35,056 nucleotides of DNA from CAZMSQ01 sp964569025 (GCA_964569025.1 CAZMSQ010000023.1:1-35056), one strand, 5' to 3'; counted from the first letter of the stretch, positions 1-8,300 are shown. The notes: generated by a model not told the origin, from the letters alone. Translations and numbers: made by a program.

Positions 1-39
1 ATCCTCTACCGCATCGCCAACCCCGCCATCTCCCCCTAA
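1..39 (+). CDS. Possible C-terminal tail of a truncated gene
   Basis: Frame 1 reads 12 codons from the window edge (ILYRIANPAISP) and stops at TAA 37-39. Third positions are C-rich as in a coding sequence, and the stop lies directly before the inverted repeats at 41-87, as expected for the end of a gene convergent with selD. Twelve residues are too few to identify a family, so this may be chance. Confidence 0.3.
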   Translation: MLYRIANPAISP

Positions 40-40
40 A

Positions 41-87
41 CTGGTCGGACCACTAAAGTGGTCCGACGACTATAGTGGTCCGACCAG
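41..87. repeat. Inverted and direct repeat cluster with two alternative hairpins
   Basis: The 11-mer GTCGGACCACT occurs at 44-54, and its exact reverse complement AGTGGTCCGAC occurs twice, at 57-67 and 74-84. Positions 41-54 and 74-87 form a perfect 14-bp stem with a 19-base loop, while 44-54 and 57-67 can instead form an 11-bp stem with a 2-base loop, so the two folds exclude each other. It sits between a probable plus-strand gene end (39) and the selD end (202). It could be a bidirectional terminator or a protein-binding site. No T-run follows it on the plus strand. Confidence 0.75.
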
Positions 88-150
88 TAACGCAGGAAGA
101 CCGCATACAGCTCTGCACTATCATATCTCCACGCACACCATTCCCCCAAA

Positions 151-182
151 AGATATTGCTGCGCTGCAGCGCAGCAATATCT
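151..182 (-). terminator. Perfect 32-bp palindrome, probable selD-mnmH terminator
   Basis: Positions 151-166 and 167-182 are exact reverse complements (AGATATTGCTGCGCTG and its complement) with no spacer. It lies 19 bases beyond the selD stop. Read on the minus strand, the hairpin is followed by TTTTGGGGG, a short T-run, which fits an intrinsic terminator for the selenium operon. The plus strand has no T-run after it. The perfect symmetry would equally suit a dimeric DNA-binding protein. Confidence 0.6.
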
Positions 183-201
183 CCCTAGCATGAATCCCAA
201 G

Positions 202-1263
202 TCAAGACGCAATATCGATTGTGACAAGATGACCCGTAGCGTAAGGCTCCATGTGGCCGATTGGAGTGAGAGGGGAAAGGCCGGCGGTAAGGGCCTCGCG
301 CAAGAAATCGTTGACAAAGTCTGGGTGGACGCTGACAAGAAGGCCACCGCTGGTTTGGGGGTCGCAGACAAGTGTGCGGGGGAAACCCTCGGGGACGCGG
401 ACGAATTGACCGTAGCTGTCCCAGTTGCGGGTGGAGCCGCCGGGTATGCAGCCTTGCTGAAAATAGTGGGTGAGGGCATCGGGGTCAATGAGGGGGAGGT
501 CTGCAAACCGGATGTGGGCTCGGGTGCCAGAGGCTGCGCACATCTCACGAAGGTGGCCTGCAAGGCCAAAACCCGTGACATCGGTCATGGCGTGCACATA
601 CGGCAAGGAGGAAAAGTGGCTGCCGGCAGTGTTGAGGCGGACCATACTATCTCGTGCCAGGGTGGAATGCTGACTGAGCAGTTTTTTGTGCTTCTGGGCG
701 GTGGTGAGCATGCCTACCCCCAGGGGTTTGGTCAGGAAAAGAAGGTCTCCCGGGCGGGCCCCGCCATTGGCCTTGAGGCCGGTAATCGGAACTCTGCCAG
801 TGACGGCCAGGCCGAATATGGGCTCCGGGCTGTCGATACTGTGGCCGCCTGCGAGGGGAATGCCAGCCTCGGAGCAGGCATCACGCCCTCCCTCTATCAC
901 TTTGCCGGCGACCTCTGCAGGCAGGGTGTTGACTGGCCAGCCAAGGATGGCAATGGCCATCAGGGGGGTGCCGCCCATGGCGTAGATGTCGCTGATTGCG
1001 TTGACAGCAGCAATGCGGCCAAAATCGAAGGGGTCATCGACAATGGGCATGAAAAAATCTGTAGTGCTGATGATGGCACTGCCATCACCTAGGTCCATGA
1101 CAGCGGCATCATCACGGTCCTGATTGCCGATGAGAAGATTCGGGAAATGAGCTTGGGGCGGACTGGTTTGCAGAATGGAATCGAGAACTGCCGGAGATAT
1201 TTTACAGCCGCAACCAGCACCATGGCTGAATTCGGTGAGGCGATATTGATTACTGTCGGTCAT
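202..1263 (-). CDS. selD: Selenide, water dikinase (selenophosphate synthetase)
   Basis: SelD uses ATP to turn selenide into selenophosphate, the selenium donor for selenouridine in tRNA and for selenocysteine. The 353-residue length matches the family (E. coli about 347). The N-terminal motif HGAGCGCK carries the catalytic Cys18 and Lys21; many organisms have selenocysteine at this Cys, but here it is encoded as Cys. The glycine-rich LAGGHSID segment, the MTDVTGFGLAGHL motif and CDPQTSGGLL near the C-terminus are typical of the AIRS/SelD fold. The start ATG overlaps the stop of mnmH in an ATGA (1260-1263), so the pair is probably translationally coupled. No selA, selB or tRNA-Sec is in the window, so its visible client is MnmH. 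Confidence 0.97.
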   Translation of the reverse strand: MTDSNQYRLTEFSHGAGCGCKISPAVLDSILQTSPPQAHFPNLLIGNQDRDDAAVMDLGDGSAIISTTDFFMPIVDDPFDFGRIAAVNAISDIYAMGGTPLMAIAILGWPVNTLPAEVAGKVIEGGRDACSEAGIPLAGGHSIDSPEPIFGLAVTGRVPITGLKANGGARPGDLLFLTKPLGVGMLTTAQKHKKLLSQHSTLARDSMVRLNTAGSHFSSLPYVHAMTDVTGFGLAGHLREMCAASGTRAHIRFADLPLIDPDALTHYFQQGCIPGGSTRNWDSYGQFVRVPEGFPRTLVCDPQTSGGLLVSVHPDFVNDFLREALTAGLSPLTPIGHMEPYATGHLVTIDIAS

Positions 1264-2321
1264 TGAAAATCAGTAGTTGGTGATGAGAAAAATGAAGAAT
1301 GACTTACTCGCTCGATGAGCACATCGGCCATGGCAGGGGGATTGAGAACCCTGAATTCCACAGGCGTATACCCTGCCTTTCCATGCCGTTCGAGGCTGTG
1401 CTGGTAAGTTTTATCATAATAGGTCAATGCAATTTCCGCAGCGAGAGCCAGATCGCCACATTCAAGCGCTTCAACAGCCCGCTGCACATGCTGACCGCCG
1501 AGACGCTTGCGAATCCGGCCAAATGATCGTGCAAGATCCTCCTGCGGGAATTGCCCATAGGCATCTACAAGGTAAGCTTTGCGCTGTTCATTCGGCAAAC
1601 TGATGTACAGTCGTGGCGCCGTTTTCATGCGCTCCCACAAAGATTCCGGGATGAAATTGAGGCCAATCCCCCGGCTTTCATCTTCGAGCCAGACCGGCTG
1701 TGATGGATCAAGCTGCCTGTACACCTCAAAAACCTGATTTTCAAATTGCTCGTTCGTAAGCTGTGGCTTTTCTGCAATCCAGCCAAAGGCTGATCCCTTA
1801 TGATTCGCAAGCATTTCCAGATCGATGACTTGCTGGCCTTTCTCTTTCAGGGCTTGCAACACGAGGGTTTTCCCACTCCCAGTCGGACCGGCAAGGACCA
1901 CCAAAGGAGGGTGCGGATTGGCCATTTCAGCGTGGGCATATGCTCTATATGCCTTGTAACCACCCTCAAGCACTCTGACTGTGAGTCCTGCCATCGAAAA
2001 CACTTGCGCAGCAGCTCCACTGCGATTCCCGCCCCTCCAACAGTGCAGCCTGACCTCGCCATCAATGGCCAGCTCAATGGCTCGCTGAGTGAGCGCTCGC
2101 AATCGTGGTCCAATCAGCTCAAGCCCCCTCAATACCGCATCCTGTGACCCCTGCTTCTTATAGAGCGTTCCGATTTCAGAACGCTCCTCATCTGAAAAAA
2201 AAGGAAGCAATTGCGCTCCGGGAATGTGACCTGCCTCAAACTCGCCCGGACTCCGCATGTCGATCATCGGACAAGCATTCTCCGCCTCGAGCCAGTTGTT
2301 GATATGTTGCCTGATAATCAC
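1260..2321 (-). CDS. mnmH: tRNA 2-selenouridine synthase (MnmH/SelU)
   Basis: MnmH replaces the sulfur of 2-thiouridine at tRNA wobble position 34 with selenium from selenophosphate, through a geranylated intermediate. The protein has 353 residues. An N-terminal rhodanese domain (about 1-128) contains CWRGGNRSG with catalytic Cys94, and a P-loop GPTGSGKT lies at 145-152. Both are diagnostic of the family; E. coli has Cys97 and a similar length. The start is GTG at 2321: there is no in-frame ATG upstream before a stop at 2346-2348, and starting at the next Met would remove part of the rhodanese domain. It is the first gene of a two-gene operon with selD. The 211 bases between it and divergent bshC hold no clear TAnnTTTG element. 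Confidence 0.96.
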   Translation of the reverse strand: MIIRQHINNWLEAENACPMIDMRSPGEFEAGHIPGAQLLPFFSDEERSEIGTLYKKQGSQDAVLRGLELIGPRLRALTQRAIELAIDGEVRLHCWRGGNRSGAAAQVFSMAGLTVRVLEGGYKAYRAYAHAEMANPHPPLVVLAGPTGSGKTLVLQALKEKGQQVIDLEMLANHKGSAFGWIAEKPQLTNEQFENQVFEVYRQLDPSQPVWLEDESRGIGLNFIPESLWERMKTAPRLYISLPNEQRKAYLVDAYGQFPQEDLARSFGRIRKRLGGQHVQRAVEALECGDLALAAEIALTYYDKTYQHSLERHGKAGYTPVEFRVLNPPAMADVLIERVSHSSFFSSPTTDFQ

Positions 2322-2532
2322 AAATCTTATTTGCCATTCAGAATTTCAGAATCGACTCCCCAACGAGGAAGCATTGTGACAACCATCCGAAACTCCTTTT
2401 TGTTAATCCGTCTCACCGCCAAACCACGCGCCATCCGAAAAACCTCTCTCGATCCATCAAACTTTAAACACCACCATGCTGGTCGTCAACGCCTCAGGGC
2501 TGAAACAGGCCGGCTTATGAACCCATTCTCAC

Positions 2533-4122
2533 ATGCACACCCACTTCATACCATTCGGAAATGTACCGCAATTTACACGAAAAGACAAAGCATATACCCT
2601 TCAAGACCCCTCTTTACGTCCCTTTTACACCTATGCCCCAATTGCTGAAAATATTCCTCGTGTCATTCAGGACAAAGCCTCCCAAGACATTGATCGCAAG
2701 GTATTGACAGAGGTACTCAAAGACCAGTACAAGGACCGAAACCCCTCCGTTGAGGTAGCCCGTCAAATCGACCTGCTCGGCAAGGACACCACTTTTACAC
2801 TGGTGACTGCGCATCAGCCAAATCTATTTACCGGGCCCCTGTACTATGTATACAAAATCATCTCTGTTATCCGTCTTTGCGAATTCCTGAATAAGCAGTA
2901 CCCGGACAGCCATTTTGTGCCTTTGTTTATCAGTGGCAATGAGGACCATGACTTCGAAGAAATCAACCACTTTGAGTTGTTCGGCAAACGGGTTACCTGG
3001 CAAAATGAGGAGAAGGGGGCTGTCGGAATGATGAGTCTTGACAGCATGTCGGGACCGTTGGAGGAGACACAGCGTATTTTAGGAGACTCACCGAACGGTC
3101 GCGAGATGTTCAGCTTGCTGGAAAATGCCTTCACCGGCACCCATTCTTACGGCGAAGCCGCAATCCGCCTGACCCATGCTCTCTTTGGCAATCAGGGCCT
3201 TGTCATTCTCAACACCTCCGACCACCGGCTCAAGCGTCAATTTATACCCTCCATGAAACGGGAAATCTTTGAGCAACCATCACGGGCCCTCATCGAAAAA
3301 ACCGGCCAACAACTGGAGGCGCTCGGGTATGAGCTGCAGGCATTTCCGAGAGAAATCAACTTCTTCTACATGACCAACCAGCTCCGCAGCAGAATTGTCC
3401 GCGAGGGGCACATATTTCGGGTTCTGGACTCGGAGCTTACGTTCTCTGAGACAGAGCTGGAGCAAGAAATTGACTCGCACCCCGAACGCTTCAGCCCGAA
3501 TGTGGTCATGCGTCCAATCTATCAGGAGAGCATTCTCCCAAACCTCGCTTACATTGGAGGGGGTGGAGAATTGGCATACTGGCTGGAGCGAAAGGCACAA
3601 TTTGAGGCATTCGGATTGAATTTCCCCATGTTAATCAGACGTCACTCCGCTTTGTGGATTGATGCAGGAAGCAGCAAAAAACTCGCGAAAGTGGGTCTGA
3701 AAGTTGAAGATTTGCTGATTGACTCTGAAGATACCATCAAGGCGTATGTCAGAAGTCATGCCGACCATCAACTCACTCTTGGAAAACAGCGAGCTGCAGT
3801 CGCTGAGATTTTCAAAGAGATTTCGGAGATTGCCAGACAGGTAGACCCCACACTTGTCGGCAAGGTCAAAGCTGAACTGGCCGGACAAATTAATACGCTT
3901 TCACAGCTTGAGGGCCGACTCATCAAAGCCGAAAAGGCGAAGCACGATACCGCAGTTCAGCAAATCCGCTCGCTCTACGACAAACTTTTTCCGAACCGCG
4001 GCCTGCAGGAGCGGTCAGCCAACTTTATGGAGCTTTTTGTCCGACATGGGTGGAATGCCATTGACATTCTCAAAAACCACTTTGAGCCATTCTCGACAGA
4101 CTTTGTTGTGATTCAGGAATAA
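2533..4122 (+). CDS. bshC: Bacillithiol biosynthesis cysteine-adding enzyme
   Basis: BshC catalyses the proposed last step of bacillithiol synthesis, adding cysteine to glucosaminyl-malate to make the low-molecular-weight thiol used by Firmicutes and Bacteroidota instead of glutathione. The 529 residues match the family. Recognisable blocks are TAHQPNLFTGPLYYVYK (about 94-110), VPLFISGNEDHDFEEINHF (about 132-150), RPIYQESILPNLAYIGGGGE in the middle, and a C-terminal helical coiled-coil stretch (about 430-490). The ATG at 2533 gives the MHTHFIPF-type N-terminus usual in Bacteroidota. It is a single gene, divergent from mnmH and convergent with the gene ending at 4170. bshA and bshB are not in the window. 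Confidence 0.95.
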   Translation: MHTHFIPFGNVPQFTRKDKAYTLQDPSLRPFYTYAPIAENIPRVIQDKASQDIDRKVLTEVLKDQYKDRNPSVEVARQIDLLGKDTTFTLVTAHQPNLFTGPLYYVYKIISVIRLCEFLNKQYPDSHFVPLFISGNEDHDFEEINHFELFGKRVTWQNEEKGAVGMMSLDSMSGPLEETQRILGDSPNGREMFSLLENAFTGTHSYGEAAIRLTHALFGNQGLVILNTSDHRLKRQFIPSMKREIFEQPSRALIEKTGQQLEALGYELQAFPREINFFYMTNQLRSRIVREGHIFRVLDSELTFSETELEQEIDSHPERFSPNVVMRPIYQESILPNLAYIGGGGELAYWLERKAQFEAFGLNFPMLIRRHSALWIDAGSSKKLAKVGLKVEDLLIDSEDTIKAYVRSHADHQLTLGKQRAAVAEIFKEISEIARQVDPTLVGKVKAELAGQINTLSQLEGRLIKAEKAKHDTAVQQIRSLYDKLFPNRGLQERSANFMELFVRHGWNAIDILKNHFEPFSTDFVVIQE

Positions 4123-4169
4123 AAAGCTGACCTAAAACAACATTGCAAGCCCTGAAAATTCGCACCACC

Positions 4170-5654
4170 TCATCTCCTTTGCCACGATGGTGGTCGCTCA
4201 TCAATGAGAGCCCGGTAATACTTATTGGCGCTCCACGATTTCAAATCCGGCAGTGAGTGATACGATAAAAATACCGTCCGCCCCGTACCGTTCACCTGAA
4301 ACTCAACCGGGGCAAGTGTGCCATTTGGGCCCTCAGCCTGCAAAACAATCGAATTCTCCCCCTTTTGAAGCGGAATCCGGCAGTATGATATGCTCGCAGG
4401 AAGGGTCTGCCAATTTCGTGTATCTGCCTTTTCGGTCAGGGTATTGACGAGACCAGCGAGGGCCCCTGCGGTGTCGTCTTTTTTTCGCAATTGAAGCTCG
4501 GTCACTTTTTTGAGGGCCAACCTCAGCAAACCGCGGGTCGCCTCCCGGAGGAACCTGTCCCGGAGAGCCCTTGAGGCAATGTATTCGTAATTTTCGATTG
4601 GGCTCAATGACCAGGAAGCTGAGTCAAGGCGAAGGTGGGCCCCTCTGAGTCCATCAGGCCGAGAGACATACTTTGGAAACGCAGCACGAACAAACTGGAC
4701 ATCCCTGATGTCAACGCTTTCATCATCTTCTTCTTCCCCTTCCTTTGCCTTTTTTTTCTTTTCAGACTCATACGTAAACGGAAAAGCAAGACCTAAATCT
4801 GCATTGACAAACTGATATTGGTCGCCACCGAGGGGCAAAATGGAGAATGTGAGGCTCCACTCCGACTTAACCGGCCCAAGACCGCTTTCCCAAAAAAACA
4901 CGAGATGCCCACCCGGGGCATCCTCTACTGGTTCCTGAATGCCAAATTTCCTGAGGTAGAAGTCGTACTCCTGCATAAACCCTGACTTCCGTGCCGAGCG
5001 GAGCAGATCGAGCTTCAGCTGGTCCGGAAGATCAACGCCCATGTAGGAATTCTCATTGGAATCAAAGAGTTCGAAGGCATTTCTGAAGGCGATGAATGCA
5101 TTGTTTGCATCTGCCTGACTTTCATAAATCAGCCCCATCAGCACATGCGCAAGAGCATCACTGCTGTACCGATTTTTGTGTCCAGGGTATTTGTCGCTGA
5201 TGGCTTGCAAGACCAGATTTATTCGCCTTGCCTCCACGAGAGCAGCCTCTGACTGACCCAGCTGCAGATAATTCAACGCTTTGTAAAAGTGAATGGCCAC
5301 CGCCTCGAAATCCTCAGCCTTGTAGGGCCGTTGCTCGTCATTGGTGATCATGGAAAGAGCCTCAGCAGCCACATCGATTTGCTGGTCTTCAATCAGCAAG
5401 TCAGCTTCATTGAACAAAGTATTGCTGCGCTCCGCATCGCCGTCCATGTAAGCCACCTTTGCTTTCTCAAGGAGGTAGATGAGTCTGTTTTTGCTGCGAT
5501 TGTAGAGTTTAGATTCGTCGAGAAATGCTTCCGCTTTCCCAAAGTCTGCTTCGCGGACAAAAGATTCGTACCGAAAATTTTTGACGTACAGAGGTGTGCA
5601 GGCTGAACAACAAACAGCCAGGACCAGAATACCAAGGGTGGGTTTCAGGCCCAT
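4170..5654 (-). CDS. COG3014-like outer-membrane lipoprotein
   Basis: A large uncharacterised lipoprotein resembling the COG3014 family. I take ATG 5654 as start, giving 494 residues; a TTG at 5678 is the only longer option. The N-terminus has a hydrophobic signal ending in CCSAC, with the likely lipidated Cys19, though the -3 residue is unusual. Residues about 30-230 look like TPR-type helical repeats (segments KAEAFLDE, RSNTLFNEADLL, ALVEARRINLVLQ, NAFIAFRNAFELF). The C-terminal half is rich in beta strands and has an acidic/lysine-rich insert of the EKKKKAKEGEEEDDE type around 300. It follows the LpoB-like gene by 53 bases on the same strand. COG3014 and LpoB-type genes occur together in other bacteria, which suggests an envelope or peptidoglycan role (inference). 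Confidence 0.72.
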   Translation of the reverse strand: MGLKPTLGILVLAVCCSACTPLYVKNFRYESFVREADFGKAEAFLDESKLYNRSKNRLIYLLEKAKVAYMDGDAERSNTLFNEADLLIEDQQIDVAAEALSMITNDEQRPYKAEDFEAVAIHFYKALNYLQLGQSEAALVEARRINLVLQAISDKYPGHKNRYSSDALAHVLMGLIYESQADANNAFIAFRNAFELFDSNENSYMGVDLPDQLKLDLLRSARKSGFMQEYDFYLRKFGIQEPVEDAPGGHLVFFWESGLGPVKSEWSLTFSILPLGGDQYQFVNADLGLAFPFTYESEKKKKAKEGEEEDDESVDIRDVQFVRAAFPKYVSRPDGLRGAHLRLDSASWSLSPIENYEYIASRALRDRFLREATRGLLRLALKKVTELQLRKKDDTAGALAGLVNTLTEKADTRNWQTLPASISYCRIPLQKGENSIVLQAEGPNGTLAPVEFQVNGTGRTVFLSYHSLPDLKSWSANKYYRALIDERPPSWQRR

Positions 5655-5707
5655 CAGCGAGGGTTTTCTGTGTGACAATTGACTGATATCAATTTCTTCA
5701 GAATCAA

Positions 5708-6301
5708 TCAGTTTTTCACGAATTTCTTGATCTTCTTGTCACCTATCCAGACTATCTCGTTGGTTTCCATATCAGTGAGCTCAAGATCGACCTGATAGTA
5801 CACCACCTTTTGCCTTTTGTAGGAGTCAACAATCGAATTGATGCTGCCCTGCATCATGTAGTCAGCACCGATTTCCAATCCCCATTGTTTCATCGTCGAA
5901 ACAGAAGCATTTTCCTGTTGATCAGCCCGTTCAGCCCGAAGTTCTTCTCTTTTTTTCCCGCCTTGAACGAGGCGCACTTTCTCGGTCCTGATGAAAGCTT
6001 TTTCAATATCCTTGATGAATGTTTCTGCATCAATATGTTCATGCGATTTATTCGTCACAAAGCCGACAATGACTGTGGGACGTTCTCCGCTGTGGGTCTC
6101 ACGGTAATTGCTGAGCCATTTGCCGAACAGGGCCTCTTCTGTGACTTCTTCGGCAACCAGCCGCGAGTCTGTGTCATTCCATCTGCCACTGAGATCCCGG
6201 GTTTCGTCAACATCAATTCGGGTCACCTGACGTGAGCAGGATGCGAGGGTCAGAAGAGAAAGGAAGCCTGAAAAAAGGAGCATGGAAATTGTCTGTCTCA
6301 T
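5708..6301 (-). CDS. LpoB-like penicillin-binding-protein activator lipoprotein
   Basis: The 197-residue product has a signal peptide ending in a perfect lipobox LASC, with lipidated Cys22. Residues about 60-195 resemble the LpoB domain: TVIVGFVTNKSHEHIDAETF, then EKAFIRTEKVRLVQGG, then GLEIGADYMMQGSINSIVD and a final strand block VVYYQVDLELTDMETNEIVWIGDKK. In E. coli LpoB reaches from the outer membrane through peptidoglycan to stimulate PBP1B; whether this protein has a PBP partner is unknown. It starts at ATG 6301, sits 90 bases after the small secreted-protein gene and 53 before the COG3014-like gene, so the three probably share a transcript. A generic CsgG-like envelope lipoprotein is the alternative. 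Confidence 0.8.
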   Translation of the reverse strand: MRQTISMLLFSGFLSLLTLASCSRQVTRIDVDETRDLSGRWNDTDSRLVAEEVTEEALFGKWLSNYRETHSGERPTVIVGFVTNKSHEHIDAETFIKDIEKAFIRTEKVRLVQGGKKREELRAERADQQENASVSTMKQWGLEIGADYMMQGSINSIVDSYKRQKVVYYQVDLELTDMETNEIVWIGDKKIKKFVKN

Positions 6302-6391
6302 AAGAAGTGGCTTGTGAATGGAAAAGAAGCGTGAGTTTAAGGGCGAAGGATTGAATATCCGAACTCTGCAAGATAAGGAATTTACAAATGT

Positions 6392-6808
6392 TTACCAGGG
6401 CCAGAAGCCAGTATGAAACCCGTAGTCCCACCGCCAGTCGCGGTTGAAGCCGCTCCATCCGAACCAGGGTTGAACCATTGGTGAAAACCTATTCCCCGGA
6501 TACCACCCTTGCTGAAGAATCGGTCTGCGAGCCCGTTCGAGCCTCAGCTGACGGCGGAATGCTCCCCGCTCTGATTTCCATTGCTGACGCGCATTCCAGG
6601 CATCATACCACGGTTGGATGGCGGTGTAGGTTTCTTGAACTGTTTCTCCCTGATTGCGAAGCAGGGAGTCCCGCCCACCCAGATATCGTTCCAGACTGCG
6701 TGAAGCATTTGGATTTTGATCAGGTGATGTGACAGGAGTTTGTGAAATAGCCTCTGAAGAAGCAATGGTGAGAAGAAGCAGGAGAGAAAAAAGCGTGTGT
6801 GTTTGCAT
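6392..6808 (-). CDS. Small secreted Trp/Arg-rich protein, unknown function
   Basis: I do not recognise a family. The 138-residue product begins with a clear signal peptide (MQTHTLFSLLLLLTIASSEA, likely cut near ISQ). The middle is polar and Arg-rich (SERGAFRRQLRLERARRP). The last 35 residues are crowded with aromatics (segments QPWFGWSGF, DWRWDYGF, TGFWPW) and end in Trp. A Trp- and Gly-rich tail of this kind could bind glycans or pack on a membrane surface, but that is inference. It is first in the probable operon with the LpoB-like and COG3014-like lipoproteins, which points to a cell-envelope role. The 148 bases upstream of it, up to ybbR, contain no obvious terminator or TAnnTTTG element. 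Confidence 0.65.
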   Translation of the reverse strand: MQTHTLFSLLLLLTIASSEAISQTPVTSPDQNPNASRSLERYLGGRDSLLRNQGETVQETYTAIQPWYDAWNARQQWKSERGAFRRQLRLERARRPILQQGWYPGNRFSPMVQPWFGWSGFNRDWRWDYGFHTGFWPW

Positions 6809-6956
6809 ATCCTGACAAATAAGTGAGAGAATGAATCACTTCGTAATAAACGAAATTCGAGTAAAAACCCTCCCCTCTTTCGGGTACATTAACTTCATTT
6901 TCACACAGGTCATCAGCAGGTTAACGCACCCTTAACTATTCGAGGCCGAGCTTGGG

Positions 6957-7925
6957 TTACTCGCCACCGTTTTCCTGAATGACATAAAACTCTACGGATC
7001 GCGGAGAGTAGAGCAATCCGCTGACATCCGGATGAGAGCACGTTACTGTAAGGGGGGCGGTATTTGCTCCGCCTTGTACATTGACATTCTCCAAGTCTGC
7101 CGATGCAGAAAAATGGCTGCTTTCAACCTCCTCATATTGACTCAGACCTATTGAAAAAGAAACCCGGACCTGACTTGGATAAATGCGCAGGCTGTCTGTC
7201 GCATTGATAACCTTGATGGGAATAAACACAATTTTCTCGGTAAACTGCTCCACCGGCACGGATATCTGAACCGCGGATGGGTTGAGCGATATTTGCAGGT
7301 TTTCAGGGGGGACAAGCGGCTGGGTCACAGTCAGCGGTTCGCGCAGTTCAGCCATTGCAAGTATTTCTGTGGGCCAGAATGAAAGCGCTTCTAAATCCGA
7401 GCGGGGTCCGATTATTTCGACCGAATCAGGCCTGACTCTGATGGGTCCAGCGGATTTATATTGACTTGCAAAACTGAGATTGGTCAGCGGCCTGACAGGA
7501 ACCGTTTTTCGATGCCGGGATTCGAGATTCATTCGCACAAAGTCGGGTCTGGTTTCCAGAACTTTGATTTTCTCTGATTGCCTGTTTTGGACCCGGTCTT
7601 TGAGTTGCCTGTTGCTGATGAGCAATTCATCCTGCTGAGGAACCTCAAAAACCAGTGGCTCTCTGTTTCGAAAGCGAACGCCCAATAAATCCCACCCCTG
7701 GCCCTCGAGGTCGATTTCAAGCTGCCCGGGAGGCGGGCTTGCGAATGTCATATGCGCAGGCAGGACAAACTGGAGGGGGATCGTTGTCTGGCTGCGAAAA
7801 TTTTCGGACAGTTTGACAATCAGCCAAAACAGCAGGGAGACCATCATGCACATAAGCAGGACACCCCGGTCACTGCGGAAAAAATCCGTCAGAGAGCCTT
7901 TATTTTCCTGCTTCTTTTTTGCCAT
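6957..7925 (-). CDS. YbbR-like domain membrane protein
   Basis: A 322-residue protein with a basic cytoplasmic N-terminus, one membrane segment at about 22-40 (LLMCMMVSLLFWLIVKL) and a long extracytoplasmic part. That part contains YbbR-type beta repeats, visible as RPDFVRMNLESRHRKTVPV and VRPDSVEIIGPRSDLEAL, each with the strand plus 'VxVxGP' pattern. In Firmicutes the YbbR protein CdaR regulates the c-di-AMP cyclase; here no cyclase gene is nearby, so that role should not be assumed. It overlaps the 3' end of yajC by 26 bases in another frame, indicating coupled translation. YbbR following YajC and DUF1573 is a typical Bacteroidota arrangement. Confidence 0.85.
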   Translation of the reverse strand: MAKKKQENKGSLTDFFRSDRGVLLMCMMVSLLFWLIVKLSENFRSQTTIPLQFVLPAHMTFASPPPGQLEIDLEGQGWDLLGVRFRNREPLVFEVPQQDELLISNRQLKDRVQNRQSEKIKVLETRPDFVRMNLESRHRKTVPVRPLTNLSFASQYKSAGPIRVRPDSVEIIGPRSDLEALSFWPTEILAMAELREPLTVTQPLVPPENLQISLNPSAVQISVPVEQFTEKIVFIPIKVINATDSLRIYPSQVRVSFSIGLSQYEEVESSHFSASADLENVNVQGGANTAPLTVTCSHPDVSGLLYSPRSVEFYVIQENGGE

Positions 7926-8187
7926 AAATCGCTTCGGTCATTTCCTTTGAAACAGCTGAGCGCGTCATCTGAAGGGTCGTTTTCCCGTCTGTTACCAGCG
8001 TCAGCGTCTGATCATCAAGTTTATGGATTTTCCCAACAATACCACTGTTGGTTACCACCTCGTCTCCTCGTTCCAACCCATCGGCAAAGCGGGTTTGGTC
8101 TTTTTGTTTTTTCACCTGAGGGCGAATCAGAAAAAAGTAAAACACTGCCAGGATAAGCAGAGGAAAGAGCAAATTCAGATTTTCCAT
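7900..8187 (-). CDS. yajC: Sec translocon accessory subunit YajC
   Basis: YajC is a small single-span inner-membrane protein that associates with SecDF-YidC around the SecYEG channel. The 95-residue product has the family signature: a membrane helix at about 6-21 (LFPLLILAVFYFFLIRP), then the RPQVKKQKD basic stretch and a small cytoplasmic domain with GDEVVTNSGIVGKIHKL. Its ATG at 8187 is unambiguous. Its 3' end lies inside ybbR by 26 bases. The 113 bases between it and DUF1573 hold no clear hairpin or promoter, so the genes are likely co-transcribed. Confidence 0.95.
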   Translation of the reverse strand: MENLNLLFPLLILAVFYFFLIRPQVKKQKDQTRFADGLERGDEVVTNSGIVGKIHKLDDQTLTLVTDGKTTLQMTRSAVSKEMTEAIYGKKEAGK

Positions 8188-8300
8188 GCGTTGTTAATAG
8201 TAAATGTCAGAAAAAGCATTGATTGTCAAGTGCCAGACTTTGAATGGCCCCCGACGAGTATGATATCGTTTATTATTACACCTGCAATGTACACAATTTC

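Noticed and set aside
190..1092. 300-codon open frame on the plus strand, antisense to selD
   Set aside because: It is the mirror of a strongly recognised selD gene, has no family resemblance and starts without context. It is open because of codon bias on the other strand.
2211..2648. Plus-strand frame extending over the bshC start
   Set aside because: It is out of frame with bshC and runs antisense to the start of mnmH; no homology recognised.
6920..6936. Inverted repeat GTTAA-N7-TTAAC upstream of the small Trp-rich gene
   Set aside because: A 5-bp arm with A/T content arises by chance, and there is no T-run for a terminator. It could be an operator but nothing supports it.
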